Shown here: piece after piece, positions 9,533-17,377 of the stretch
Layout: the number at the start of each line of letters is the position of its first letter
Position numbering within the stretch: position 1 is the stretch's first letter
Assembly (NCBI RefSeq): GCF_014203735.1
Contig: NZ_JACHJQ010000003.1
Location: 853,326 to 917,325, forward strand
Source: Actinophytocola algeriensis
GTDB lineage: Bacteria > Actinomycetota > Actinomycetes > Mycobacteriales > Pseudonocardiaceae
Direction of reading: 5' to 3'
DNA length: 64,000 nucleotides
The notes under the pieces: generated by a model
What the model was told of the DNA's origin: nothing
Seen by the model: only the letters and a program-made list of their open reading frames with translations
Database searches by the model: none
Translations under genes and position numbers: made by a program

Positions 9533-10984
9533 GTGGACACGATTCCGGCTGTCGTCGCCGCGGCGGCTCACCGGTTCGGCGACGCGGAGGCCCTGGTCGA
9601 CGGGCCCGTGCGGATGTCTTGGCGTGAGCTGGGGGCCCAGGTCCGCGCTGCCGCCGGACTGTTCGCCGAGAACGGGGTCCAGCCCGGCGACCGGGTCGCC
9701 GTCTGCGCCCCCAACACCCACCACTGGGTGCTCGCGGCTCTCGGCGCGCTCACCGCGGGCGCCACCCTGGTCCCGGTCAACACCCGCTTCACCGCAGCCG
9801 AGACGGCCGACATTCTCGACCGCACCCGCGCGAAGTCCCTGGTCGTGGTCGGTGAGTTCCTCGGGAGGGACCGGCTCCGCGAACTCCGCGACGACGGCCA
9901 CCGGATCCCCGGCCACGTCATGACCATCGACCCCGGCACGCCGTGGCAGCCGCTCGACCACGCGGCACCCGACGTCGGGACCGGCCCGGACGACGTCAGC
10001 GACATCCTCTTCACCTCCGGCACCACCGGCCGCAGCAAGGGCGCGATGAGCGCACACCGCCAGGCGCTGGGCGTCGCCAGGGCATGGGCCGGACTCGGCG
10101 GTGTCACGCAGGACGACCGCTACCTCGTGATCAACCCGTTCTTCCACAGCTTCGGCTACAAGGCGGGCATCCTCGTCTGCCTCCTCACCGGCGCCACGAT
10201 CGTCCCGCAGCTGACCTTCGACGTGAAACAGGCCGCCGAGCTGGTCCGGCGCGAGCGGATCACGGTGATGCCCGGCCCGCCGACGATCTTCCAGTCCATG
10301 CTCGACCTGCCCGGCGCCGACCTGAGGACGCTGCGCCTCGCCGTCACCGGCGCCGCGGTCGTGCCGGTGACGCTCGTCGAACGCATGCAACGCGAGTTCG
10401 GCACCGTCCTCACCGCCTACGGGCTCACCGAGGCGGTCGTCGCCACGATGTGCGGCCCCGACGACGACGCCGAGACCGTCGCGACCACGTGCGGCCGGCC
10501 CACCGCCGGGTTCGAGCTGCGCATCGGTGACCAGGGCGAGATCCTCCTGCGCGGCCCGAACGTCATGCTCGGCTACCTCGACGACCCACACGCGACAGCG
10601 CAGGCCGTGGACGCCGACGGCTGGCTGCACACCGGTGACGTGGGTACCGTCGGCGACCGCGGCCACCTCACGATCACCGACCGCCTCAAGGACATGTACA
10701 TCAGCGGCGGCTTCAACGTGTACCCCGCGGAGGTCGAGCAGGTGCTCGCCAGGCTGCCCGGCGTCACGGAGTCCGCGGTGGTTGGCGTGCCGGACGAGCG
10801 GCTCGGCGAGGTGGGCAAGGCGTTCGTCGTCGCGAATGGACTGTCCACTGAGGACGTGATCGCGCACTGCAGGCGCCTGCTCGCCAACTACAAGGTGCCG
10901 AGGCAGGTCGAGTTCACCGAAGCGCTGCCGCGCAACGCGTCCGGCAAGGTGCTCAAGCGGGTGCTCAGAGACGCCGGAGCGTGA
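9533..10984 (+). CDS. fadD3: HIP-CoA ligase (acyl-CoA synthetase FadD3)
   Basis: Activates the bicyclic cholesterol C/D-ring propionate HIP to its CoA ester, the entry step of ring C/D breakdown. 483 residues with the ANL-superfamily motifs: TSGTTGRSKG for phosphate binding, PFFHSFGYKAG, TAYGLTEA, GWLHTGDVG, the hinge DRLKDMYISGGFNVYPAEVE and the C-terminal catalytic Lys in NASGKVLKR. Segments such as GPPTIFQSMLDLP and VATTCGRP closely follow M. tuberculosis FadD3 as I remember it. GTG at 9533 is leaderless or nearly so. The 3' end overlaps the opposing gene by 20 bases. Confidence 0.88.
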   Translation: MDTIPAVVAAAAHRFGDAEALVDGPVRMSWRELGAQVRAAAGLFAENGVQPGDRVAVCAPNTHHWVLAALGALTAGATLVPVNTRFTAAETADILDRTRAKSLVVVGEFLGRDRLRELRDDGHRIPGHVMTIDPGTPWQPLDHAAPDVGTGPDDVSDILFTSGTTGRSKGAMSAHRQALGVARAWAGLGGVTQDDRYLVINPFFHSFGYKAGILVCLLTGATIVPQLTFDVKQAAELVRRERITVMPGPPTIFQSMLDLPGADLRTLRLAVTGAAVVPVTLVERMQREFGTVLTAYGLTEAVVATMCGPDDDAETVATTCGRPTAGFELRIGDQGEILLRGPNVMLGYLDDPHATAQAVDADGWLHTGDVGTVGDRGHLTITDRLKDMYISGGFNVYPAEVEQVLARLPGVTESAVVGVPDERLGEVGKAFVVANGLSTEDVIAHCRRLLANYKVPRQVEFTEALPRNASGKVLKRVLRDAGA

Positions 10985-11441
10985 ACAGGTTGTCCGCCGG
11001 GTCGACGGTCGCGTACAGCAGCCCGCCGACGCGGTACTCCGGGTCGGGCCTGCCGCGGTAGGTCGCCGCGAACGGGGGCACGTCGTCACCGCTGATCCGC
11101 AGGCGCAGCACGACGACGGTGCCGGTGTCGTCGCCGGGGTCGACGTGCTCCACGTCGGTGATCTCCGCGACCGCGGGGCGGCCGGCCCGCCGCAGCCGCG
11201 CGGTGTGCTCGCGGTGCTCCGCCGCGTCGAACCAGAGCACGAACCCGAGCGGGACGATGGTCACCAGCAGCAGCACCTCGACGAGCACTGTCGCCCACCA
11301 CGGCATGCCCTCGGCGAAGGCCATGGCCAGCGGGATCGCGGACGAGAGCCAGAGCAGCACGGCGCAGGAGCGGAGCATCCCCCGCGACCAGGGGCCACCG
11401 ATCGACGCCTGCTTGGCGCTGAGGGTCTCGTCCCCGGTCAC
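10965..11441 (-). CDS. DUF3592-like membrane protein
   Basis: 158 residues from GTG. Two membrane spans (about residues 23-43 and 48-70) are followed by a soluble beta-rich C-terminus (PAVAEITDVEHVD...YRVGGLLYATVDPADN) that resembles the DUF3592 fold found in single- or double-span actinobacterial proteins. Function unknown. It lies between fadD3 and kstR2 on the minus strand, 13 bases after kstR2, so probably co-transcribed with it. Its last 20 bases overlap the 3' end of fadD3 on the other strand. Confidence 0.65.
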   Translation of the reverse strand: MTGDETLSAKQASIGGPWSRGMLRSCAVLLWLSSAIPLAMAFAEGMPWWATVLVEVLLLVTIVPLGFVLWFDAAEHREHTARLRRAGRPAVAEITDVEHVDPGDDTGTVVVLRLRISGDDVPPFAATYRGRPDPEYRVGGLLYATVDPADNLFTLRRL

Positions 11442-11454
11442 GGCGTGATCGTAG

Positions 11455-12042
11455 TCAGGCGGTGATGCCGTCCAGAATCATCTTCAGGTATTGCTCGGCC
11501 AGTTCCTCGGGGGAGAGCCTGCCGTCCTGGCGGAACCAGCGCACCGCCACCCACACCGAGTCGCGCAGGAAGCGGTACGTGATCGCCGGGTCGAGGTCCG
11601 CGCGGAAGGCGCCAGCCTCGATGCCGTCGCGCAGCACGGTGGTCCAGATGCGGCGGACCTCGTCGTCGGCCTTGGTGAGGTAGCCGAAGCGGGGGAGCGA
11701 GCGCAGGTAGGTGCGTTCGTTCTGCAGCACGGTGATCGCCGCGCGGTGCTCGCCCAGCGAGCGGAAGGCCTCGGTGACCAGGCCGCGCAGCGCGGTGACC
11801 GGCTCGGCGCCCGCGATCTCCCGGTACGTGGTGAGCAGCTCGTCGAGGTAGCTCGACAGCAGCTCGTCGAGGATCGTCTCCTTGGAGTCGAAGTGGTGGT
11901 ACAGGCTGCCGGACAGCACGCCGGCGGCGTCGCCGATGTGCCGGACCGTCGTGGCCCGGTAGCCGCGTTCCGCGAACAGCTCCGCCGCGATGCGCACCAG
12001 GTCGGCACGCCGTGCCGAGGGCTTGCCGCGCGTTTCCGTCAT
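11455..12042 (-). CDS. kstR2: TetR-family repressor KstR2
   Basis: Repressor of the cholesterol C/D-ring genes, relieved by HIP-CoA. 195 residues. The N-terminal TetR helix-turn-helix is AAELFAERGYRATTVRHIGDAAGVLSG followed by SLYHHFDSKE. The C-terminal ligand domain keeps features of mycobacterial KstR2, namely YRFLRDSVWVAVRWFRQDG and the terminal EQYLKMILDGIT, as I recall them. ATG at 12042 follows GGAG; an in-frame GTG at 12063 is less likely. It is divergent from fadA6 across an inverted repeat and overlapping -10 boxes, which implies autoregulation. Confidence 0.87.
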   Translation of the reverse strand: MTETRGKPSARRADLVRIAAELFAERGYRATTVRHIGDAAGVLSGSLYHHFDSKETILDELLSSYLDELLTTYREIAGAEPVTALRGLVTEAFRSLGEHRAAITVLQNERTYLRSLPRFGYLTKADDEVRRIWTTVLRDGIEAGAFRADLDPAITYRFLRDSVWVAVRWFRQDGRLSPEELAEQYLKMILDGITA

Positions 12043-12059
12043 GTTCTCCACTCCCGCAC

Positions 12060-12082
12060 CCAAGCGCTAGCTTGGTAGCCTA
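12060..12082. promoter_or_regulatory. Inverted repeat and overlapping divergent promoters, kstR2/fadA6
   Basis: CCAAGCGCTAGCTTGG (12060-12075) has arms CCAAGC/GCTTGG. The KstR2 consensus from M. tuberculosis is AnCAAGnnCTTGnT; here the half-sites are the same but six rather than two bases apart. A -10 TAGCCT (12076-12081) points to fadA6, whose GTG is seven bases on. TAGGCT on the other strand (12082-12077) points to kstR2. A protein on the repeat would block both. Confidence 0.55.
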
Positions 12083-12087
12083 GCACC

Positions 12088-13239
12088 GTGGCAGACGCGT
12101 ACATCGTCGACGCGGTCCGCACGCCGGTAGGCCGGCGCGGCGGCGGACTCGCGGGTGTCCATCCGGCTGACCTCGGCGCGCACGTGCTGCGTGCGCTGTT
12201 CGACAGAACCCCGCTCGACCCCGCTGTGGTCGACGACGTGGTCTTCGGCTGCGTCGACACGATCGGTCCACAGGCCGGGGACGTGGCACGGACGTGCTGG
12301 CTCGCGGCCGGGCTGCCCGAGGAGGTGCCGGGCGTGACCGTGGACCGGCAGTGCGGGTCGTCGCAGCAGGCCGTGCACTTCGCCGCGCAGGCGGTGCTGA
12401 GCGGGACCGCGGACGTCGTCGTCGCCGGTGGCGTGCAGAACATGAGCGCCATCCCGATCTCGGCGGCCATGTACGCGGGCCGCGACCACGGCTTCCCCGA
12501 CCCGTTCTCCACGTCGAAGGGCTGGCTCGCCCGCTACGGCGACCAGGAGATCTCCCAGTTCCGCGGCGCCGAGATGATCGCCGCGAAGTGGGACATCTCG
12601 CGCGGCGACATGGAGGAGTTCGCGCTGCGCAGCCACACCCGCGCGGTGGCGGCCATCGACGGCGGCTGGTTCGACGGCGAGCTCGCGGCCCTGGAGGGCG
12701 TCGTCGCCGACGAGTGCCCGCGCCGTGACACGTCACCGTCGAAGATGGCGGGCTTGACGACGCTGCTGCCGGACGGCCGCCTGACCGCCGCGCTGGCCAG
12801 CCAGATCTCCGACGGCGCCGCCGCGCTGCTGGTCGTGTCCGAACGGGCCCTCGCCGAGCACGGGCTCACGCCGAGGGCCCGTGTGCACCACCTGTCGGCC
12901 CGCGGCGGCGACCCGGTCGTGATGCTCGACGCGCCGATCGCCGCCACCGGCCACGCGCTGCGCCGCGCCGGGCTGTCCATCGACGACATCGACCTCGTGG
13001 AGATCAACGAGGCGTTCGCGAGCGTGGTCCTGGCCTGGCTCAAGGAGACCGGCGCCGATCCGGACCGCGTGAACCCCGCGGGTGGGGCGATCGCACTCGG
13101 CCACCCGCTCGGCGCGACCGGCGCGCGGCTGATGACCACACTGCTCGCCGGGCTGGAGCGCACCGGCGGCCGGTACGGGCTGCAGACCATGTGCGAGGGC
13201 GGCGGGCAGGCCAACGTGACGATCCTGGAGCGCCTGTGA
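12088..13239 (+). CDS. fadA6: Thiolase FadA6 (cholesterol ring C/D degradation)
   Basis: Thiolytic cleavage late in cholesterol ring breakdown. 383 residues, standard for a thiolase. The nucleophilic Cys89 lies in VDRQCGSSQQ, with INEAFASVV, GHPLGATGARL (catalytic His) and TMCEGGGQANVT (second Cys) in order. The N-terminus MADAYIVDAVRTPVG and the internal GVQNMSAIPI match mycobacterial FadA6 as I remember it. It begins a tight operon: its stop overlaps the next start (GTGA), as does the following pair. Expression probably answers to KstR2. Confidence 0.88.
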   Translation: MADAYIVDAVRTPVGRRGGGLAGVHPADLGAHVLRALFDRTPLDPAVVDDVVFGCVDTIGPQAGDVARTCWLAAGLPEEVPGVTVDRQCGSSQQAVHFAAQAVLSGTADVVVAGGVQNMSAIPISAAMYAGRDHGFPDPFSTSKGWLARYGDQEISQFRGAEMIAAKWDISRGDMEEFALRSHTRAVAAIDGGWFDGELAALEGVVADECPRRDTSPSKMAGLTTLLPDGRLTAALASQISDGAAALLVVSERALAEHGLTPRARVHHLSARGGDPVVMLDAPIAATGHALRRAGLSIDDIDLVEINEAFASVVLAWLKETGADPDRVNPAGGAIALGHPLGATGARLMTTLLAGLERTGGRYGLQTMCEGGGQANVTILERL

Positions 13240-13982
13240 CGACCGTGCTGGTGACCGGCGGCGCACGCGGCGTCGGGCTGGGGATCGTGCGCGGGTTCCT
13301 CGACGCGGGCTACGACGTGGTGACGTGCAGCAGGCACGAGCCGACGAACGACATGGGCGAGGCGGAGTTCATCAAGGCGGACGTGCGCGATCTGTCGCAA
13401 GTGGACGGTCTGGTGTCCGCCGTGCTCAGCCGGTACGGGACGCTCGACGTCGTGGTCAACAACGCCGGTGGCGCGCCGCCGGTCGACGCCGCCACCGCGT
13501 CCCCGCGCCTGCACGCGAAGATCATCGAGCTGAACCTGGTCGCGCCGCTGCACGTGTCGCAGCGCGCGAACACCGTGATGCAGCAACAGGAAACGGGTGG
13601 CGTGATCGTGATGATCGGCAGCGTGAGCGGCACCCGGCCGTCACCTGGCACGGCCGCGTACGGCGCGGCGAAGGCGGGCCTGGCGAACCTCGCGACGTCG
13701 CTCGCGGTCGAGTGGGCGCCGAAGGTGCGGGTCAACACGGTGGTGGTGGGGCCGGTCGACACCGAGCAGTCACACCTGCACTACGGCGACGCGGCCGGAG
13801 TCTCCTCGGTCGGCTCGACGATCCCGCTGGGGCGCATGGCGGTGCCCGCGGACGTGGCGCAGGCGTGCCTGTGGCTGGCGTCGCCGGGCGCCGCGTACGT
13901 CAGCGGCAGCACGATCACCGTGCACGGCGGCGGCGAGCGGCCCGCGTTCCTGGCGGCCTCGAACGCCGTGGAGCCATCGTGA
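13236..13982 (+). CDS. Short-chain dehydrogenase/reductase, cholesterol ring cluster (Rv3549c-like)
   Basis: 248 residues. The Rossmann nucleotide motif TGGARGVG is near the N-terminus, NNAG is at the end of strand four, and catalytic Ser (IGSVSG), Tyr and Lys (YGAAKAG) are present. The C-terminal VSGSTITVHGGGERPAF is of the Rv3549c/Rv3548c type. GTG at 13236 overlaps the fadA6 stop by four bases, making coupled translation likely. The natural substrate is not certain; a hydroxyacyl-CoA intermediate of ring C/D breakdown is inferred from the neighbours. Confidence 0.8.
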   Translation: MTTVLVTGGARGVGLGIVRGFLDAGYDVVTCSRHEPTNDMGEAEFIKADVRDLSQVDGLVSAVLSRYGTLDVVVNNAGGAPPVDAATASPRLHAKIIELNLVAPLHVSQRANTVMQQQETGGVIVMIGSVSGTRPSPGTAAYGAAKAGLANLATSLAVEWAPKVRVNTVVVGPVDTEQSHLHYGDAAGVSSVGSTIPLGRMAVPADVAQACLWLASPGAAYVSGSTITVHGGGERPAFLAASNAVEPS

Positions 13983-14770
13983 TCTGCGCGGGGCGGGTCG
14001 TGGCGATCACCGGTGCCGCGCGCGGGATCGGCGCTGCGCACGCGGAGGAGTTCCGGCGCCAGGGCGCGCACGTGGTGGTGAACGACGTCGACGGCGGCGA
14101 CCACCACGCCGACGTGTCCACGTGGGACGGTGCGAAGTCGTTGGTTGACCTGGCGGTCTCGCGTCACGGGCGGCTCGACGTGCTGGTCAACAACGCGGGG
14201 ATCGTGCGGGACCGCATGCTGGTGTCGACCAGTGAGCAGGAGTGGGACGACGTGGTGCGCGTGCACCTCAAGGCCCATTTCCTCACGATGCGGCACGCGG
14301 CGGAGCACTGGCGCTCGCGGTCGAAGGCAGGTGAGGAGGTCTCCGCGCGGGTGATCAACACCAGTTCGGGCGCGGGCCTGTTCGGCAGCGTCGGCCAGGC
14401 GAACTACTCGGCGGCGAAGGCGGGCATCCTTGGGCTGACGCTGGTCGCGGCGGCGGAGCTGGCGCGGTACGGCGTGACGGTGAACGCGATCGCCCCGTCC
14501 GCGCGGACGCGGATGACGGAGGAGCTGTTCCCCGACCTGCCGGGGCCGGAGGACGTCGCGCCGCTGGTGGTGTGGCTGGGTTCGACGGAGTCGGTGGGGG
14601 TGACGGGCCGGGTGTTCGAGGTGGAGGCCGGGAAGATCACCGTGGTGTCCGGGCACCAGCGGGTGACCACAGTGGACAGAGGCAGCCGGTGGCCGGTCGA
14701 CGAGGTCGGCGCCGCGGTGGCGGCGCTGATCGCGAAGACGCCGCCGGAGGTGCCGGTCTACGGTGCCTGA
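13979..14770 (+). CDS. Short-chain dehydrogenase/reductase, cholesterol ring cluster (Rv3548c-like)
   Basis: 263 residues. TGAARGIG cofactor motif, NNAGI, catalytic Ser in NTSSGAG, YSAAKAG with Tyr and Lys, and an extended C-terminus. Unlike the preceding SDR it keeps the PSARTRMTEELF loop found in multifunctional-protein type hydroxyacyl-CoA dehydrogenases. GTG at 13979 overlaps the preceding stop (GTGA). Third gene of the fadA6 operon, so probably a dehydrogenase acting on a CoA ester in the same pathway. Confidence 0.8.
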   Translation: MICAGRVVAITGAARGIGAAHAEEFRRQGAHVVVNDVDGGDHHADVSTWDGAKSLVDLAVSRHGRLDVLVNNAGIVRDRMLVSTSEQEWDDVVRVHLKAHFLTMRHAAEHWRSRSKAGEEVSARVINTSSGAGLFGSVGQANYSAAKAGILGLTLVAAAELARYGVTVNAIAPSARTRMTEELFPDLPGPEDVAPLVVWLGSTESVGVTGRVFEVEAGKITVVSGHQRVTTVDRGSRWPVDEVGAAVAALIAKTPPEVPVYGA

Positions 14771-15646
14771 GTGCTGAGCCCGCCGAGCGGTTTCACGTCG
14801 TCTGACCTGGTGGCGGCGCTGGCGGCATGGGGTGTCGACGGCCCGGTCCAGTACCAGCCGGTGGGGTTCGGCAGCCACCACTGGACGGCCGGGGACCATT
14901 TCGTGACGGTCGACGAGGACCCCGACTTCCGGCAGCTCGAGGCGTCACTGCGGTCGGCGGCGGACGTCCCGGTGGCGGTGGCGCCACTGTTCACGCGTGA
15001 TGGGGAACCGCTGGTGCGGGCGGGCCGGTTCGCGGTGACGGTGTACCCGTTCGTGGCGGGCGAGTCGTTCGAGTGGGGTGAGTTCCGGGACGCCGCCCAT
15101 CTGCGGGCCGCGCTGGACCTGGTGCTGGCGGTGCACCGCACCCCCGCACGGCACGCGTTGACCGACGACTGCACCGTGGCGCTGCCGCCGATCCCGATGG
15201 ACGAGGGCCCGTACTCGCGACCGGCCGCGGCTCTGCTGACCTCGCACGCGTCGGCGATCGCGTGGGCACACACCCGATTATGGGAGCTGGCCGCGCGGGT
15301 CGACCGGTCCCGGATGGTCCTCACCCACGGAGAACCGCACCCTGGCAACACGATGCTGACCGCGGACGGCTGGCGCCTGATCGACTGGGACACCGCGAAG
15401 ATCGCCCCACCGGAACGCGACCTGTGGCACCTGGCGACCCCGGAAACCCTTGCGGCGTATGAGGAAGCGACCGGCGTGCGGCCGGAGCCGGACCTGCTGG
15501 CGATGTACCGCCTGCACTGGGACCTGACCGACCTGACCGAGTTCGCGGCGGGCTTCGCCCGCCCGCACGACGGCTCGGCGGACGACGACGAGAGCTGGCG
15601 ACTGCTGCAGGACCTGCTGGCAGGCCTGGCCCCCGGCCCCCGGTGA
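14771..15646 (+). CDS. Aminoglycoside-phosphotransferase-like kinase (APH family)
   Basis: 291 residues. The protein-kinase-like fold of the APH family is shown by the catalytic loop HGEPHPGNTM and the metal motif IDWDTAKIAPPERDLWHL. GTG at 14771 directly follows the previous stop, so it belongs to the fadA6 operon. APH-like proteins occur with acyl-CoA dehydrogenases in lipid catabolism, where they may phosphorylate hydroxyacyl groups; antibiotic resistance is an alternative but the context argues against it. A TTA Leu codon (15278-15280), rare in this genome type, is present. Confidence 0.75.
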   Translation: MLSPPSGFTSSDLVAALAAWGVDGPVQYQPVGFGSHHWTAGDHFVTVDEDPDFRQLEASLRSAADVPVAVAPLFTRDGEPLVRAGRFAVTVYPFVAGESFEWGEFRDAAHLRAALDLVLAVHRTPARHALTDDCTVALPPIPMDEGPYSRPAAALLTSHASAIAWAHTRLWELAARVDRSRMVLTHGEPHPGNTMLTADGWRLIDWDTAKIAPPERDLWHLATPETLAAYEEATGVRPEPDLLAMYRLHWDLTDLTEFAAGFARPHDGSADDDESWRLLQDLLAGLAPGPR

Positions 15647-15729
15647 CCAGCCTCTCACGGGCCACCGACATTTTCGGGGTTACGCGGTGGCGGCCTGTGG
15701 ACAACTCGCCGGATTGTCGGTGGTGGCTA

Positions 15730-15821
15730 GTGCTGTGTCCACTTAGGTTGGCCGGGTGGGTTCGAGGACAAACCAGACCAGAAGACCAACCGAACCCGGC
15801 CAACGAATGTGGACACAGCAC
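15730..15821. repeat. 92-base imperfect palindrome, possible MITE or IS remnant
   Basis: Ends are perfect 13-base inverted repeats GTGCTGTGTCCAC (15730-15742) and GTGGACACAGCAC (15809-15821). Inside, GTTGGCCGGGT pairs with ACCCGGCCAAC, and GGGTTCG with CGAACCC, around a purine-rich centre. No coding region and no clear target-site duplication. Small non-autonomous transposon or a transcription hairpin; the long matching termini favour the former. Confidence 0.6.
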
Positions 15822-15870
15822 GAGGCTGATTTCGGGAAGCCGACAGGTGCCGCGGCCCGAGCCGCGATGG

Positions 15871-16587
15871 TCACCACGGCGTGGTGACCAGGCCACCGTC
15901 GATGATCAGGTCCTGGCCCGTGATGTAGGACGCTTCCGGTGACGCCAGGAAAGCCACCGCTCCGGCGACGTCCTCCGCGGTGCCGAAGCGGTCCAGCGGG
16001 ATCGCGGACCGGACCCCCGGCTGGGCCGCCACCTCGACGTTCGCGTGGAACATCGGGGTCGCGATGTAGCCGGGCGACACCGAGTTCACCCGGACCGGCG
16101 CCAGTTCGGCCGCCAGCGTGTGGGTCAGGTTGTGCACCGCAGCCTTGGTCGCCGAGTACAGGGAGCCGCCCGCCAGGCCGCGGTGCAGCGTCCACGACGC
16201 GTTGATCACCACCGCGGCGTTCTCGGCCAGCAGCGGGGCCAGCTTCTGCAGCGTGAAGTACACGCCCTTCACGTTGATCCCCATGACCCGGTCGTACTCG
16301 GCCTCCGTGACCTCGGCGAACGGGCCGAAGGTCGCCACGCCCGCGTTCGCGAACACCACGTCCAGCCGTCCGAACCGCTCCCGGACCACCGCCGCGAGCG
16401 TGTCCAGATCGGCCAGGTTCGCCACATCGCCGGGCACCGCGACGAACTCCGACGACTCCAACCGGGACTTGTCGCGGCCCGTGACGATCACCTGTGCGCC
16501 CTCGGCCCGCAACCGCTGTGCCGTGGCCATTCCGATTCCGCTCGTGCCACCCGTGACCAGCGCGGTCCTGCCGTCGAAACGTGTCAT
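15871..16587 (-). CDS. Short-chain dehydrogenase/reductase
   Basis: 238 residues, classical SDR. TGGTSGIG cofactor motif, a DV before the NAG motif (ANAGV), active-site Tyr and Lys in YSATKAAV, and the C-terminal ITGQDLIIDGG. The usual Ser-containing strand reads INASWT. Start ATG 16587. It follows the MmyB-type regulator with a 43-base gap on the same strand, so it may be the last gene of a four-gene set and a target of that regulator. Substrate unknown. Confidence 0.82.
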   Translation of the reverse strand: MTRFDGRTALVTGGTSGIGMATAQRLRAEGAQVIVTGRDKSRLESSEFVAVPGDVANLADLDTLAAVVRERFGRLDVVFANAGVATFGPFAEVTEAEYDRVMGINVKGVYFTLQKLAPLLAENAAVVINASWTLHRGLAGGSLYSATKAAVHNLTHTLAAELAPVRVNSVSPGYIATPMFHANVEVAAQPGVRSAIPLDRFGTAEDVAGAVAFLASPEASYITGQDLIIDGGLVTTPW

Positions 16588-16630
16588 GGGTCCAGCGTGG
16601 ACACCCGCACGCGCCCCTGACAGGGCGCAG

Positions 16631-17377
16631 TCATCGTGGGTCTGCCACCACCAGGTTGTACAGCTCCACGTACCAGCCCGGGTGGTCGGTCACCGCCAGC
16701 GTGGTCAGGTCGAAGTGCAGCTCACCCTCTGCCGACCGCACCGACTTCACCATCTGCTCCGACGCGGCCACGTCGTGCCGCGCCCACAGCGCCGCGAACT
16801 CCGGGCTCGCCGCCGCGAGCTCCGCCACCACCCCGTCCGTGTGCACCGCGTCGGCCCGGTACGCCGCGACCACGCCCGGCGCCACCGCCGCCCAGTTGAC
16901 GTGCAGGTCGCGGTACCGCTCGTTGGTGAAGAACGCGACCAGGCAGTTGCGGTCGCCGTCGAGCCCGAACACCGACCGCGCCCGCTCGTTGACCGCCAGC
17001 AGGTTCCACTGCCGGTCCCGCAGCAGCGCCGGGTGCGGCCACGCGTCGAGCAGCCGCCGCAGCTCCGGCGTGACAGCCGCGTCCGAGCGCGAAGCACGCG
17101 GCGGGTTGAGCCCGGCCAGCAGGTACAGGTGCGCCCGCTCCGGCTCGGTCAGCCGCAGCACGCGGGCGATCGCGTCGAGCACCTCCGCCGACACGTTGAT
17201 GTCCCGGCCCTGCTCCAGCCACGTGTACCAGGACACCCCCACCCCGGCGAGCACCGCGACCTCCTCACGCCGCAGCCCCGGCGTGCGGCGCGTGCCGGCC
17301 GACGGCATGCCCACGTCGGCGGGCGTCAGCCGCGCGCGCCGTGAGCGAAGGAACTCGCGGAGCTCGTCGCGGGCCAC
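16631..17377 (-). CDS. XRE/MmyB-type transcription regulator
   Basis: 248 residues. The N-terminal Xre helix-turn-helix is TPGLRREEVAVLAGVGVSWYTWLEQGRD, followed by the MmyB-like ligand-binding domain (PHPALLRDRQWNLLAVNERARSVFG... AYRADAV). This family often regulates an adjacent oxidoreductase, here the SDR downstream and the nitroreductase upstream. GTG at 17377 overlaps the last base of the nitroreductase stop (TAGTG). A longer start at 17398 inside that gene is less likely. Confidence 0.82.
   Translation of the reverse strand: MARDELREFLRSRRARLTPADVGMPSAGTRRTPGLRREEVAVLAGVGVSWYTWLEQGRDINVSAEVLDAIARVLRLTEPERAHLYLLAGLNPPRASRSDAAVTPELRRLLDAWPHPALLRDRQWNLLAVNERARSVFGLDGDRNCLVAFFTNERYRDLHVNWAAVAPGVVAAYRADAVHTDGVVAELAAASPEFAALWARHDVAASEQMVKSVRSAEGELHFDLTTLAVTDHPGWYVELYNLVVADPR

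Noticed and set aside
14771-15646. APH-like gene as an antibiotic resistance determinant
   Set aside because: It directly follows two SDRs in the fadA6 operon; APH-fold kinases in lipid catabolism clusters are known.
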